Origin: Priapulus caudatus
Taxonomy: Eukaryota; Priapulida; Priapulimorpha; Priapulimorphida; Priapulidae
Assembly: GCF_000485595.1 (NCBI RefSeq)
Contig: NW_014577206.1
Span: 307,878-331,133 of the forward strand
Direction of reading: 5' to 3'
DNA: 23,256 bases
A model generated the notes under the pieces. That model saw only the letters and a program-made list of their open reading frames with translations, did no database searches and was not told the origin of the DNA. Numbering within the stretch: the stretch's first letter is position 1; every line of letters begins with the position of its first letter. Of this stretch, positions 9,601 to 17,668 are shown piece after piece. Both the position numbers and the translations under genes were made by a program.

Positions 9601-10965
9601 AAAATCCTCTGGGGCGGCGCGGCTGTACAGACATGAAACCATAGTATCACCGCCGCTCCGTTCGCGGGAAATAACAATAGAATATACTATTCATTAATAC
9701 ACAGCTGTGTGTTTTAGCAATACACAAGTAAGTCACTGAACAGCACGTAAATTTCCCTGCTTCATTAGACACGTGCAAGAAAGGCGTGCATTAAGAGGTA
9801 ATTAACGCCTCTATTCATAACCATTCTAGTTTGTTATTTATTAATTACACAGCATACTCTGTGTGATGTGCTGTTTACATGACATCTGACAACTGGTGGT
9901 TAGAAGCTGTCAAACAGACTCAGGATCAGCAAATCTGCCACCAGTAATGCACTCAGGACGTTCACGGACCGTGTCATCATAACCTGTGACCTTTGAATGC
10001 ATGCCTTTGACCTGCATAACTACGAGCACGTGATGCGCAATATGATCCAGATGATGCACGAGTACAGGCAATAAAGCTAGTGTATATATAAGTACGCTGT
10101 GGCTTTGTTTGTCCCATGCAGGGGCAGTGCCTTTCAAACCATTGTCGTGATTTGCTAAGTGTACTTTGAGCTTACTATATTTGCACATGCGCGCGTCACT
10201 CATACATATATGATCAAGAGCCTACATAATACCTCTATGTATAATACCTAAGTATTTATTAGCTCTTGATATGATACATGTGGCCTAACAAACAATTCTG
10301 TATTTCATCCACCGTTAAGCATACTGTGATGAAACAAAGCTTAAACGAAGATTTAGGCCCAACCTTCGATGCACTTCCAAACTCTATAATGACAGATTAG
10401 GTCGAGCAGGTTTCAGCAACTAGAACGATGTAAATTAAATTAACCAAAACAAAACAGAAATTGGACATGGCAAAATTTTAAAGATGACATGTTTTATTAT
10501 GGATTGATTGGCACAATTGGACCACGATTTACTATTTCTTTGACATATCAGCTGTTTCGTGCAAGTTTAAGACTTTCGACAAGGCATAACAGACCCATAT
10601 TTCATCACGCCGCCGTAAATTCCGCTTGACACCTCAACACCGCCAAACACGACAAATTTTCTCAACTCTTTGTTGCCTAATGGCAACGGAACAGCATGAT
10701 CCCTTGAACGCACAGCTCCTGTATTGTCGGACAGTATTTAGTACAGAGCTGGCTTGTGGGTGCTGATGGGGATTTTCCAAACAGGTCAGCTGACCGTACT
10801 TGCCACAACGATGCATGGGGGTCGCTACGACAACGGATTGGCACTAACGGCGCAGGCATGAGGCTTAACTTTACTCTTGCATCTACGCTATTACACGCAG
10901 CATCCATCATCACGCATGTAATCACCTTGCACACTCATTCTATCATCAATCCGCCGTGACGACAC
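9600..10965 (-). other. epsin copy 1 intron sequence, noisy version
   Basis: This stretch aligns throughout with 20021-21319 but with frequent one-base insertions and deletions. It lies on the 3' side of the epsin first coding exon, inside its first intron as far as can be seen. It contains AGGTCA-like words around 9985-10015 and a damaged hairpin at 10212-10270. No epsin exon encoding ubiquitin-interacting, DPW or NPF motifs was recognised here. Confidence 0.6.
10212..10270. repeat. hairpin, indel-damaged copy
   Basis: This corresponds to the perfect hairpin at 20589-20643. Both arms, starting GATCAAGAG and ending CTCTTGAT, are present but carry several one-base indels, so the stem is interrupted. 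Confidence 0.7.
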
Positions 10966-12456
10966 TTACATGCGAGGTGCTGCCCGTCACCTGGGGAGCG
11001 ACAATTTAACGAGCAGCACGTACCTGGAGGGCTTGCTCACCTGCGCGACGACGATGTCTAACGGCGCACGTACCTGGTGAGGGCTGCCCTCGACCTGTCC
11101 GTGACGACGATCTAACGAGCGGGCACGTATCATGGCGAGGGCTGCCTCACCTGCGCGAAGATGATTCTAACGAGCCACGATACCGTGCGAGTGCTGCCCT
11201 CACGCTGGCGCGAGCTGACGATTCTAACGCAGCGCACGTACCTCGCGGGGGCTGCCCCACCGGCCGCGAGGTGATGATTCTAACGAGCGCCACGTACAAT
11301 GCGGGGCCTGCCCTCACCTGCGGCGCGAACGACGATTCTAACGAGCGCACGTACTGTGAGGGGCTGCCTCACCTGCGCGGACGACGGGATTCTAAGAGCG
11401 CGACTAATGGCAGGGCTTTCCTCACCCGGGGAGTCCTGCGCGCGACGATAGCTAACGAGCGACGTACCTGTGAGGGGCTGCCTCACCTGCGAAGACGATA
11501 CTACAACTCCAACGAGGCGCACGTACCTGCGGGAGCTCCTCACCTGCGGCAGACGAAAACGATACGACGAGCGCACGTAGCCTGTGGGGGCTGGGCACAT
11601 CAACACCTGCGGACGACCGATACTACGAGCGACGGTACCTGCAGGGCTGCCCTACCTCGCGAGACGATACTAACGAGCGACGTACCTGGTGAGGGGCTGC
11701 CCCTCACCTGCGCAGATCGACGAACTAGACGAGCGCGAGTACCTGACGAGGGCTGCCTCACCTGCGCGACGACGATACTGAACGGCGCACGTATCTGCGA
11801 GGGCTGCCCTCGACCTGCGGCGACGACGATACTAAACGAGCGGCGACGTACTGCGGGGTGCTAAGCTCACTGCGCGATGACGATCTAACGAGCGCACGTT
11901 ACTGCGAGGGGGCTGCCCTCACCTGCGGGACTGCGCGACGACTATACTACAGCGCAAGTACCTGCGAGGGGCTGCCCTCACCTGCGTGGCGGAGAACGTA
12001 ACGAGCGCACAGGTACTGCGAGGGGCTGACCTCACGCTGCCGAGACGACGATTCTAATGGAGCGCACGTACCTGGAGGGGCCTGCCTCACTCTGCGCGAC
12101 GACTGATACTAACGAGCGCGACGTACCTGTGAGGGGCTGCCTCACCATGGGCGACGACGATACTGAAGAGCGCACGGTACCTGGCGAGGGCTGCCGTGCA
12201 CTGGCGAAACGACGGATACTTAACGGCGCAACGTTAGTATCCTGCGAGGGGCTGCCCTCACCTGCGCGCTGGACGATCTAACGAGAGCGACGTGAGCCTG
12301 CGAGGGCTGCCTCACCTGCGCGACGAACGATATGAATGAGCGGCACGTGGACCTGCGAGGGCTGCCCTGCACCTAGCCGATGATGATTCTAGACGAGCTG
12401 CACGTACATGCGAGGGGCTGCCTCGGACCTGCGCGACGACGATACTAACGAGCGCA
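10966..12456 (-). repeat. 53-bp splice-junction minisatellite, about 27 units (copy 1)
   Basis: By eye I count about 27 successive units with the pattern CGTACCTGCGAGG..GCTGCC, CTCACCTGCGCGACGACGA, TCTAACGAGCGCA on the plus strand. The array abuts the epsin exon and runs into its donor site. Unit lengths vary from about 48 to 61 bp through scattered indels, unlike the uniform 53-bp units of copy 2. Open frames through the array (for example around 11271-11864) follow from the repeat and are not genes. Confidence 0.9.
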
Positions 12457-12461
12457 CGTAC

Positions 12462-12950
12462 CTGCGAGGTGCTGCCTATCCCGGCCGTGTTCTGCGCGAA
12501 TCGCTCCTTCGCCTTGAGCGCGCGCGTGCGCTCGTTCTTCAGCCGCTCGTCGTCTTTCAGCAGCGCGACGAGCTGTTTCGCCTTCTCGCGCACGTTCACG
12601 CCCTGGTCCTTGTTGCTCTCGACGTACTGGAAGTCCTTCAGCGTCTGTATCGCGAAGATGTTCTCCTTGCACTGCTGCGCGACCTTCTCCGTGCCCGTCT
12701 TGATGAGGTAGTCGAGCAGCACGAGCGCCTTGTAGACGTGCCGCCAGTTCTTGCCGTGGTCGTTCAGCCGCTTCCACACCATCTGCATGATCTCGGTGAA
12801 CGCGACGACGTTGTACGTGAGGTCGGCGATCTCCGACATGAGCGTGCTCGACGGGCCCCACGCGTCGTTCGACGTCGCCTCGCGCACCTTCACCTGCGAG
12901 TCGGTGTAGTTGTGGATGACGTTCTTCACGGCACGGCGTATCGGCGCCAT
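12462..12950 (-). CDS. EPN: epsin, first coding exon with complete ENTH domain (copy 1)
   Basis: Epsins are endocytic adaptors. The ENTH domain binds PtdIns(4,5)P2 at the plasma membrane and helps bend it, and the tail recruits clathrin, AP-2 and ubiquitinated cargo. The exon encodes 163 residues starting MAPIRRAVKNVIHNY. The ENTH domain fills about residues 5-145 and includes EATSNDAWGPSSTLMSEIAD, NDHGKNWRHVYKA and KDQGVNVREKAKQLVALL. By alignment with rat epsin-1, the lipid-contact residues R8, K11, R25, N30, R63, H73 and K76 correspond to R6, K9, R23, N28, R61, H71 and K74, all present. The start ATG (12948-12950) has G at -3 and G at +4. The exon ends in CTCGCAG followed by a GTACGT donor, phase 0. 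The ubiquitin-interacting, DPW and NPF regions should lie on later exons and were not found, so the gene is partial here. The exon is much more GC-rich than its surroundings. It is nearly identical to 21696-22184. Confidence 0.93.
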
Positions 12951-13669
12951 CACTGCTGCTGCTGCTGTCTGTGCGTCGCGCTGACTACCACCAGGATGCG
13001 GTCAGGGACCGGGTCGCGAGTTTTTTCACCACGGGTTGTCACTGCGGTGGTCGTCAATTCTTCGCTGCGGGTTGCGTTGCCAGGGATCTCCGGTGGCTCA
13101 CAGTCTTGTGCCCATCTGGCCAACTAGCTATCAAAGGCAAAGCATGTTTTGTTATTATTGGTTATTTTTCCTCAACTGAGTGTCTTTCCATTCAAGCATT
13201 CCTAGGGCTCTACTACTACTAGTACTAGTATACCTAATCCATTCCCTAACCTAAACTAAAACTGACCTATTTACATTCGTGAGATAGAACCACAATCACA
13301 AATAGGATACCACTTCAAATATGCTAGGGATAGTTTCTGTGACAATGAATATAACTTATAAGTTCAGTGATTATGACATCGAACAACAAGATCGTTTACA
13401 GTCGCTACCGATGTGAATTGAATTCGTTTGGTACCAAACCGTATTTTCGGCCAACGGCAACAGTCAGCAAAGTGCAGAAAAGCCAGCTTCATTCCCACTG
13501 CTTAAACAACTGTCATCCGTAGTTCACTGAATAAACAAAACTGTCATGGCTCTGTTAGTAATATGACGGATTTTCTCATCGCAACTAATACTCACATGTA
13601 ATATAGTCACCGAGCCCCACAAAACTTTTAGCACAGTCCGAGAAAACGGAAAAGACCTTTCTGCTAAAA
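12951..13669 (-). promoter_or_regulatory. epsin 5' flank / 5' UTR (copy 1)
   Basis: About 720 bp separate the epsin ATG from an opposing ATG at 13670. Immediately upstream of the epsin ATG is a short CAG repeat (five to six units). The rest is unique sequence, almost identical in the second block. No TATA box could be assigned with confidence. If both ATGs are real, this is a divergent promoter. Confidence 0.45.
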
Positions 13670-13831
13670 ATGGCTGCTTCCCTCCTTCGCCGATTTAGAT
13701 GGGGGCGTTATATGCCTACGCGCACGATAAGCAAAAGTATCGAATATGTTGCATATAGCAACCAGGGGACCATCTATTTTAGTGACCGCCCTCTAGCAGC
13801 GGATACAAATAAAATGTATTTGGATAATTAA
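13670..13831 (+). CDS. candidate small ORF or first exon, divergent to epsin (copy 1)
   Basis: A 53-codon frame begins MAASLLRRFRWGRYMPTRTI and ends at TAA (13829-13831). The start context is strong (A at -3, G at +4). The first 20 residues are hydrophobic and basic with no acidic residue, which resembles a mitochondrial targeting peptide. It may be a first exon, with a possible GT donor inside AAAGTATCG near 13735, and not a complete gene. I do not recognise the protein. The identical frame occurs at 22907-23068. It could equally be chance, being short and in 5' flanking DNA. Confidence 0.3.
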   Translation: MAASLLRRFRWGRYMPTRTISKSIEYVAYSNQGTIYFSDRPLAADTNKMYLDN

Positions 13832-13950
13832 ACCATATTAAAGACATATTATATCTGTTGTCTACGTCTCCGAACCTACATAAATTACTTACATTTTATT
13901 TTTATGAGGAATTACATATACACATTACCAACTAAAGCCATTAGGATATT

Positions 13951-15123
13951 TACTCATTTCAACTGCAATCCTCAGAGTCAGTAGACACTAAGACAGTACG
14001 ACTGTACGTGTTTATCCGTTATTTTAGAAATTTGGCTTCACTTGAATTTCACTCCTGCTGCAGTGTCACAGTCCTATATTAATATTATTATTGATGAGGT
14101 CATGAGATTATTTTTAGACTTATTCTAAAGGAGACACTTCCGCGAAATTCTGGTATGGGTCCGTATTCTACGCGTTTTATACTCCCATGATATATATACA
14201 TATATATCATGAACTTGTGTATATTATAATCGTGTTATATTTTCACGTATTAGCTATATGAGAATACATGTGATGAGTATGAGTATATGAGTATATATAA
14301 TATATACGCTGGATAGTCATACGCACCCCGCACTCACAAACAGACTGAACAAATTCAACCCATTTTACAACAAATTAAATAGGGGAGGGTTTCATTCATG
14401 AAGGATATGGGGATAGGCTTGAGCTAAGCTGAAACCGGCAAAATATATTCCCTGAGTTGTAATTACTGTGTTATGAATGTCACTCGTGTAATAATTATAA
14501 TGTAATACACAATGTCATCTCATTTTATCGCGGGCACAATATTTTGTAAGTGAGCTTGCCACACTCCCACAGCTTGCCTTGCCGTTTCGGTTATTGCACT
14601 ACCAATCCAGGTTTTATTGGTACTAAACAATAGAACAACATGTCATCGCGATACCCACAACTTGGAGGGATTCAAATGAACAGTGTTATTTATCATTAGT
14701 ACATTACTGTACTGTGTACAGCATCATTTCTGCAATAATATATTTACTACCTAGATACGTGTATGACACATAGTTATACTCATAGACATAGGTATTCTGG
14801 TATCCTCGAAACACAGCAAATAGCTAATTGTGATATCATTATTCAACGCAAAAATGCCAAAATAAAGATTCTCACACGTCATAGGCCTAGTCATTCGAGG
14901 GAATGTGAGTGTGTCACTGTGTATAGCGGATGCGATAAATATCAATAACGTATCTCTATCCATGTATCTTCCGCTCGGCCACAGACTCGTCTGTGGTGGA
15001 GCAAAGGGTCACACGAGTGTATGTGCAATGTGATAATTAATTTTTTATTATTAAAATGCCACATATTGAAATAATTATGAATACGATCTTATATTTTGAC
15101 ATTTTGTCATATATCATTATATG
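13951..15123. other. AT-rich intergenic sequence with small palindromes
   Basis: No gene is recognised. A perfect 12-bp-arm inverted repeat, CATGATATATAT / ATATATATCATG around a 2-base centre, lies at 14186-14211, followed by TATATGAG repeats near 14255-14305. Overlapping 60-70 codon frames at about 14751-14963 on both strands have no domain signature. Confidence 0.5.
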
Positions 15124-15162
15124 ATCAGGAGTGAATAATAATAAATATTATTCACTCCTGAT
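15124..15162. repeat. 17-bp-stem hairpin in AT-rich DNA
   Basis: ATCAGGAGTGAATAATA (15124-15140) and its exact inverse complement (15146-15162) flank a 5-base loop. The surroundings (TATGATCAGGAG on the left, CTCCTGATATGATA on the right) resemble the flanks of the hairpin at 20589-20643, which suggests a small family of palindromic elements. Confidence 0.8.
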
Positions 15163-15429
15163 ATGATATATATGATATTTTGATATTTATGATATTATAT
15201 GTTTTCAGATGAATATATCACAGGAAAGAAGAAAAGGAGAAAAAGGCATGTTTATACTATTTATGTTACGCAGTGGCTACGCATCCGGAACCGGTCGTCT
15301 AGCCTCCAGGCTATGCATCCGGACATCCACTCACACAGTGATCGCGTGACTCGCGTACACGCATGATTGCGCAACGGGACGCTTCTGCCTGATTGCCAAA
15401 ATATATGCGCCATCTATCCTCCATCCGTC

Positions 15430-15700
15430 CTTCTCGCTCTCTCCTCTCTCTCTCAATCTCTCACACACATGCAGCAGCTCTTGCTCTCTCTCACCCAACA
15501 CGCACAGCTCTCTCTCTTTCACACACAACGTCACAGCTCTCTCTTTCAACACGAACACACATGCCAGCTCTCTCTCTATTTCCTCTCCTCTCATACACAC
15601 ACCGTAGCCCTCTCTCTCTCTCTCTCTCTCTCATACAACCACACCGCTAGCTCTCTCTCTCTCTCTCTCTCTTCTCTCTCCTCTCCTCTCTCCTCTCTCT

Positions 15701-15749
<49 letters not shown>

Positions 15750-15824
15750 ACTCTCTCTCTTCCTCATCCTCTTTCTTCTCATACACACACACGCTAGCTC
15801 TCCTCTCTCCTCTCATCTCTCTCT

Positions 15825-15881
<57 letters not shown>

Positions 15882-15931
15882 TCTGCTCTCTCTCTCTCTT
15901 TCTCTCTCTCCCTCTCTCTTCTCTCTCTCCT

Positions 15932-15966
<35 letters not shown>

Positions 15967-16241
15967 CCTCTCTCTCTCTCTTTCTCTCTCTCTTCTCTCT
16001 CTTCGCTCTCGCTCTCGCTCATCGCTCTCGCTCTCGCTTCTCGCTCTCGGCTCTCGCTCTCTCGCTCTCGCTCTCGCTCTCGCTCTCGCTCTCGCTCTCG
16101 CCTCTCGCTCTCGCTCTCCGCCTCTCGCTCTCGCTCTCGCTCTCGCCTCCTCTCGCTCTCGGCTCTCGCCTCTCGCTCTCGCTCTCGCTCTCGCTCTCCT
16201 TCGCTCTCGCTCTCGCTTCTCGGCTCATCGCTACTCTCTCT

Positions 16242-16283
<42 letters not shown>

Positions 16284-16380
16284 CTCTCTCTCTCTCTCTC
16301 TCTTCTCCTCTCTCTCTCTCTGCTCTCTCTCTCTCTCGTCTCTTTCTCTCAGCATACACACAATAACACAGTCCCCCTCT
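15430..16380. repeat. CT microsatellite with CTCGCT hexamer section
   Basis: Nearly uninterrupted CT repeat makes up the interior of the foldback element. The section 16005-16225 is dominated by CTCTCG/CTCGCT hexamers. Short ACACAC patches punctuate the tract. A 394-codon plus-strand frame and a 226-codon minus-strand frame across it encode only Ser/Leu or Arg/Glu repeats and are not called as genes. Confidence 0.95.
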
Positions 16381-16423
16381 CTCTGCTCTCTCTCTCTTCT
16401 CACATACACACAACAACACCACG

Positions 16424-16425
<2 letters not shown>

Positions 16426-16475
<50 letters not shown>
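16426..16475. repeat. CA microsatellite
   Basis: An uninterrupted run of about 25 CA dinucleotides inside the foldback element, just inside its right terminal inverted repeat. Confidence 0.97.
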
Positions 16476-16480
<5 letters not shown>

Positions 16481-16680
16481 ACATACTCGGCAATCAGCAG
16501 AGCGTCCCGTTGCGCAATCATGCGTGTGCGTGTCGCAAGATTACTGTGTGAGATGGATGTCCGGACGCGTAGCCCAGCGGCTCCTCGTCCGGAACCGGTC
16601 GCGTAGCCACGGCCTTTATGTTATTTACATTTGTTCTGTATTTATACAATGTACATCTATATCATGTACATGTTACGTTG

Positions 16681-17307
16681 CAGGGCCGTAGTGGCCGCCA
16701 CGGCAGCACGGCACTGCCGTGGCACTATTTTGACAAAAAAAATTGTGCAGGGAACCAATTAAGGAGCTGACTGTTATCTGACTAGACTGTCTGGTATTAC
16801 TATTAATACTGATCAATTAGAGGTGTTATATCGGTGCTCTAAGATTTGGAATGTGTATTTAATATGACAATGTGCCTATATAAGGTATTGTGATTCAAAT
16901 TCAAACTTCAAAACATACAGATGTACATAGTGAAAGTATAAATGCAGATTGAAAATAGGCTAATTTTTCATAATTATGTACTGATACTGATAGTATATAC
17001 AATTTTGTAAACAATGTTTTATTAGTTATCATACTCATAATATATATTTTAGATACTTTTAGTCAAAACATCAGTTTAGCTACATTCCTTTTTGAAATTT
17101 ACTAATTGACCTTTTAAAATGACCATTTCCAGGCTCTAAATTTCAAAAATTTTGTTGGGGAGGGCCCCCAGACCCCCCCATGGGCTTCGCGACTGCGGCG
17201 TTCGCCGTGTGTGCTGGCACACACCATAACCGCCACTTAAATGCTACTTACTGGGTGATCCTACATTTTTCTGCAGTAGCACATTTTGGGAGGCCACTAC
17301 AGCCCTG
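16681..17307. mobile_element. hAT-type non-autonomous element, 627 bp
   Basis: The ends are CAGGGCCGTAGTGGCC (16681-16696) and the inverse complement of CAGGGCTGTAGTGGCC (17292-17307), 16-bp inverted repeats with one mismatch. CGTTG occurs directly on both sides (16676-16680 and 17308-17312), consistent with a 5-bp target duplication. CAGGG termini are typical of hAT elements. Most make 8-bp duplications, but a 5-bp subgroup (hAT5) is known. A subterminal perfect hairpin, GCCACGGCAG / CTGCCGTGGC, lies at 16697-16723. The interior is AT-rich and has no transposase frame. It lies directly upstream of the first recognised FBF1 exon. Confidence 0.8.
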
Positions 17308-17617
17308 CGTTGTACGTGCCTATGACATCGGGACAAACGTATTCATTGATGTATAGCATTTCCTTGTGGAGACTATGGGACCATGCGCATGCAAATAAAC
17401 TAGAAGAGAGTAGCTTGTAGAGTTACTCTGAAGGGATTCATAGCAATAACAGAAATAATTTTTCACAATTTGGTGTTTATACATATTGTTAGAATCTGTC
17501 ATATTGAGCAGAAAAATTGTATGTAGCATAAATAAAACAAGAGTGTGATTAATGAATGATAGTTAAAGCTGGAGTAGAATGATCCTTTTACTATCATGTT
17601 TCATTTTACACTTACAG
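17308..17617 (+). other. sequence upstream of first recognised FBF1 exon, likely intron
   Basis: AT-rich, with no coding frame that I recognise. Because the first FBF1 exon starts in phase with two codon bases left over, an upstream exon must exist. I could not identify it here or between 13951 and 17617. Confidence 0.5.
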
Positions 17618-17668
17618 ATAGTAGCAAGGGCTCTGCAAAAAAAGGAAAAGTTCGGTTTGATTTTGATG
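17618..17668 (+). CDS. FBF1: FBF1 exon a
   Basis: The acceptor is CTTACAG and the donor is GTAAGT. The 51-nt exon reads SSKGSAKKGKVRFDFD with phase-1 boundaries on both sides. It joins exon b through a split Glu codon to give RFDFDEDDPLAGLLS. Confidence 0.7.

Larger units (their letters stand above)
9415..13950. repeat. duplicated epsin block, copy 1
   Basis: This segment matches 19855-23187 in the same orientation. The right-hand limit is sharp, after GGATATT at 13950 (23187 in copy 2). The left limit falls inside the AGGTCA minisatellite. Over the exon and 5' flank (12462-13950) I see only a handful of substitutions and one 3-bp indel. Left of about 12440 the two copies differ by many small indels and by array length. 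Confidence 0.9.
15269..16614. mobile_element. Mutator-like foldback element with microsatellite interior
   Basis: Terminal inverted repeats of about 128 bp (15269-15397 and 16489-16614) share GTGGCTACGC, CCGGAACCGGTCG versus CGACCGGTTCCGG, ATCCGGACATCCA versus GTCCGGACATCCA, and GCATGATTGCGCAACGGGAC. The element is flanked by a perfect 9-bp direct repeat, TTTATGTTA (15260-15268 and 16615-16623). Long inverted repeats with a 9-bp target duplication are the hallmark of Mutator-like elements. There is no transposase: the 1.1-kb interior is CT and CA microsatellite. It is non-autonomous and lies upstream of the FBF1 exons, in an intron or intergenic DNA. Confidence 0.85.

Noticed and set aside
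11271-11864. 197-codon frame inside the 53-bp array of copy 1
   Set aside because: Generated by the repeat plus probable sequencing indels. The clean array in copy 2 has no equivalent long frame.
10966-12456. Regular repeats considered as a CRISPR-like array
   Set aside because: Units are contiguous with no unique spacers, abut a eukaryotic exon and are a minisatellite.
12408-13127. Long plus-strand frames opposite the epsin exon
   Set aside because: Antisense shadow of a GC-rich coding exon. The minus strand encodes the clear ENTH domain.
15209-15245. Possible splice acceptor TTTTCAG followed by a Lys/Arg-rich frame, considered as an upstream FBF1 exon
   Set aside because: No match to FBF1 N-terminal motifs and no good donor before the foldback element.
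15367-16551. 394-codon plus-strand open frame and antisense 226-codon frame
   Set aside because: Both lie in CT/CA microsatellite and encode only Ser/Leu or Arg/Glu repeats. The frame is open because the repeat lacks stops.
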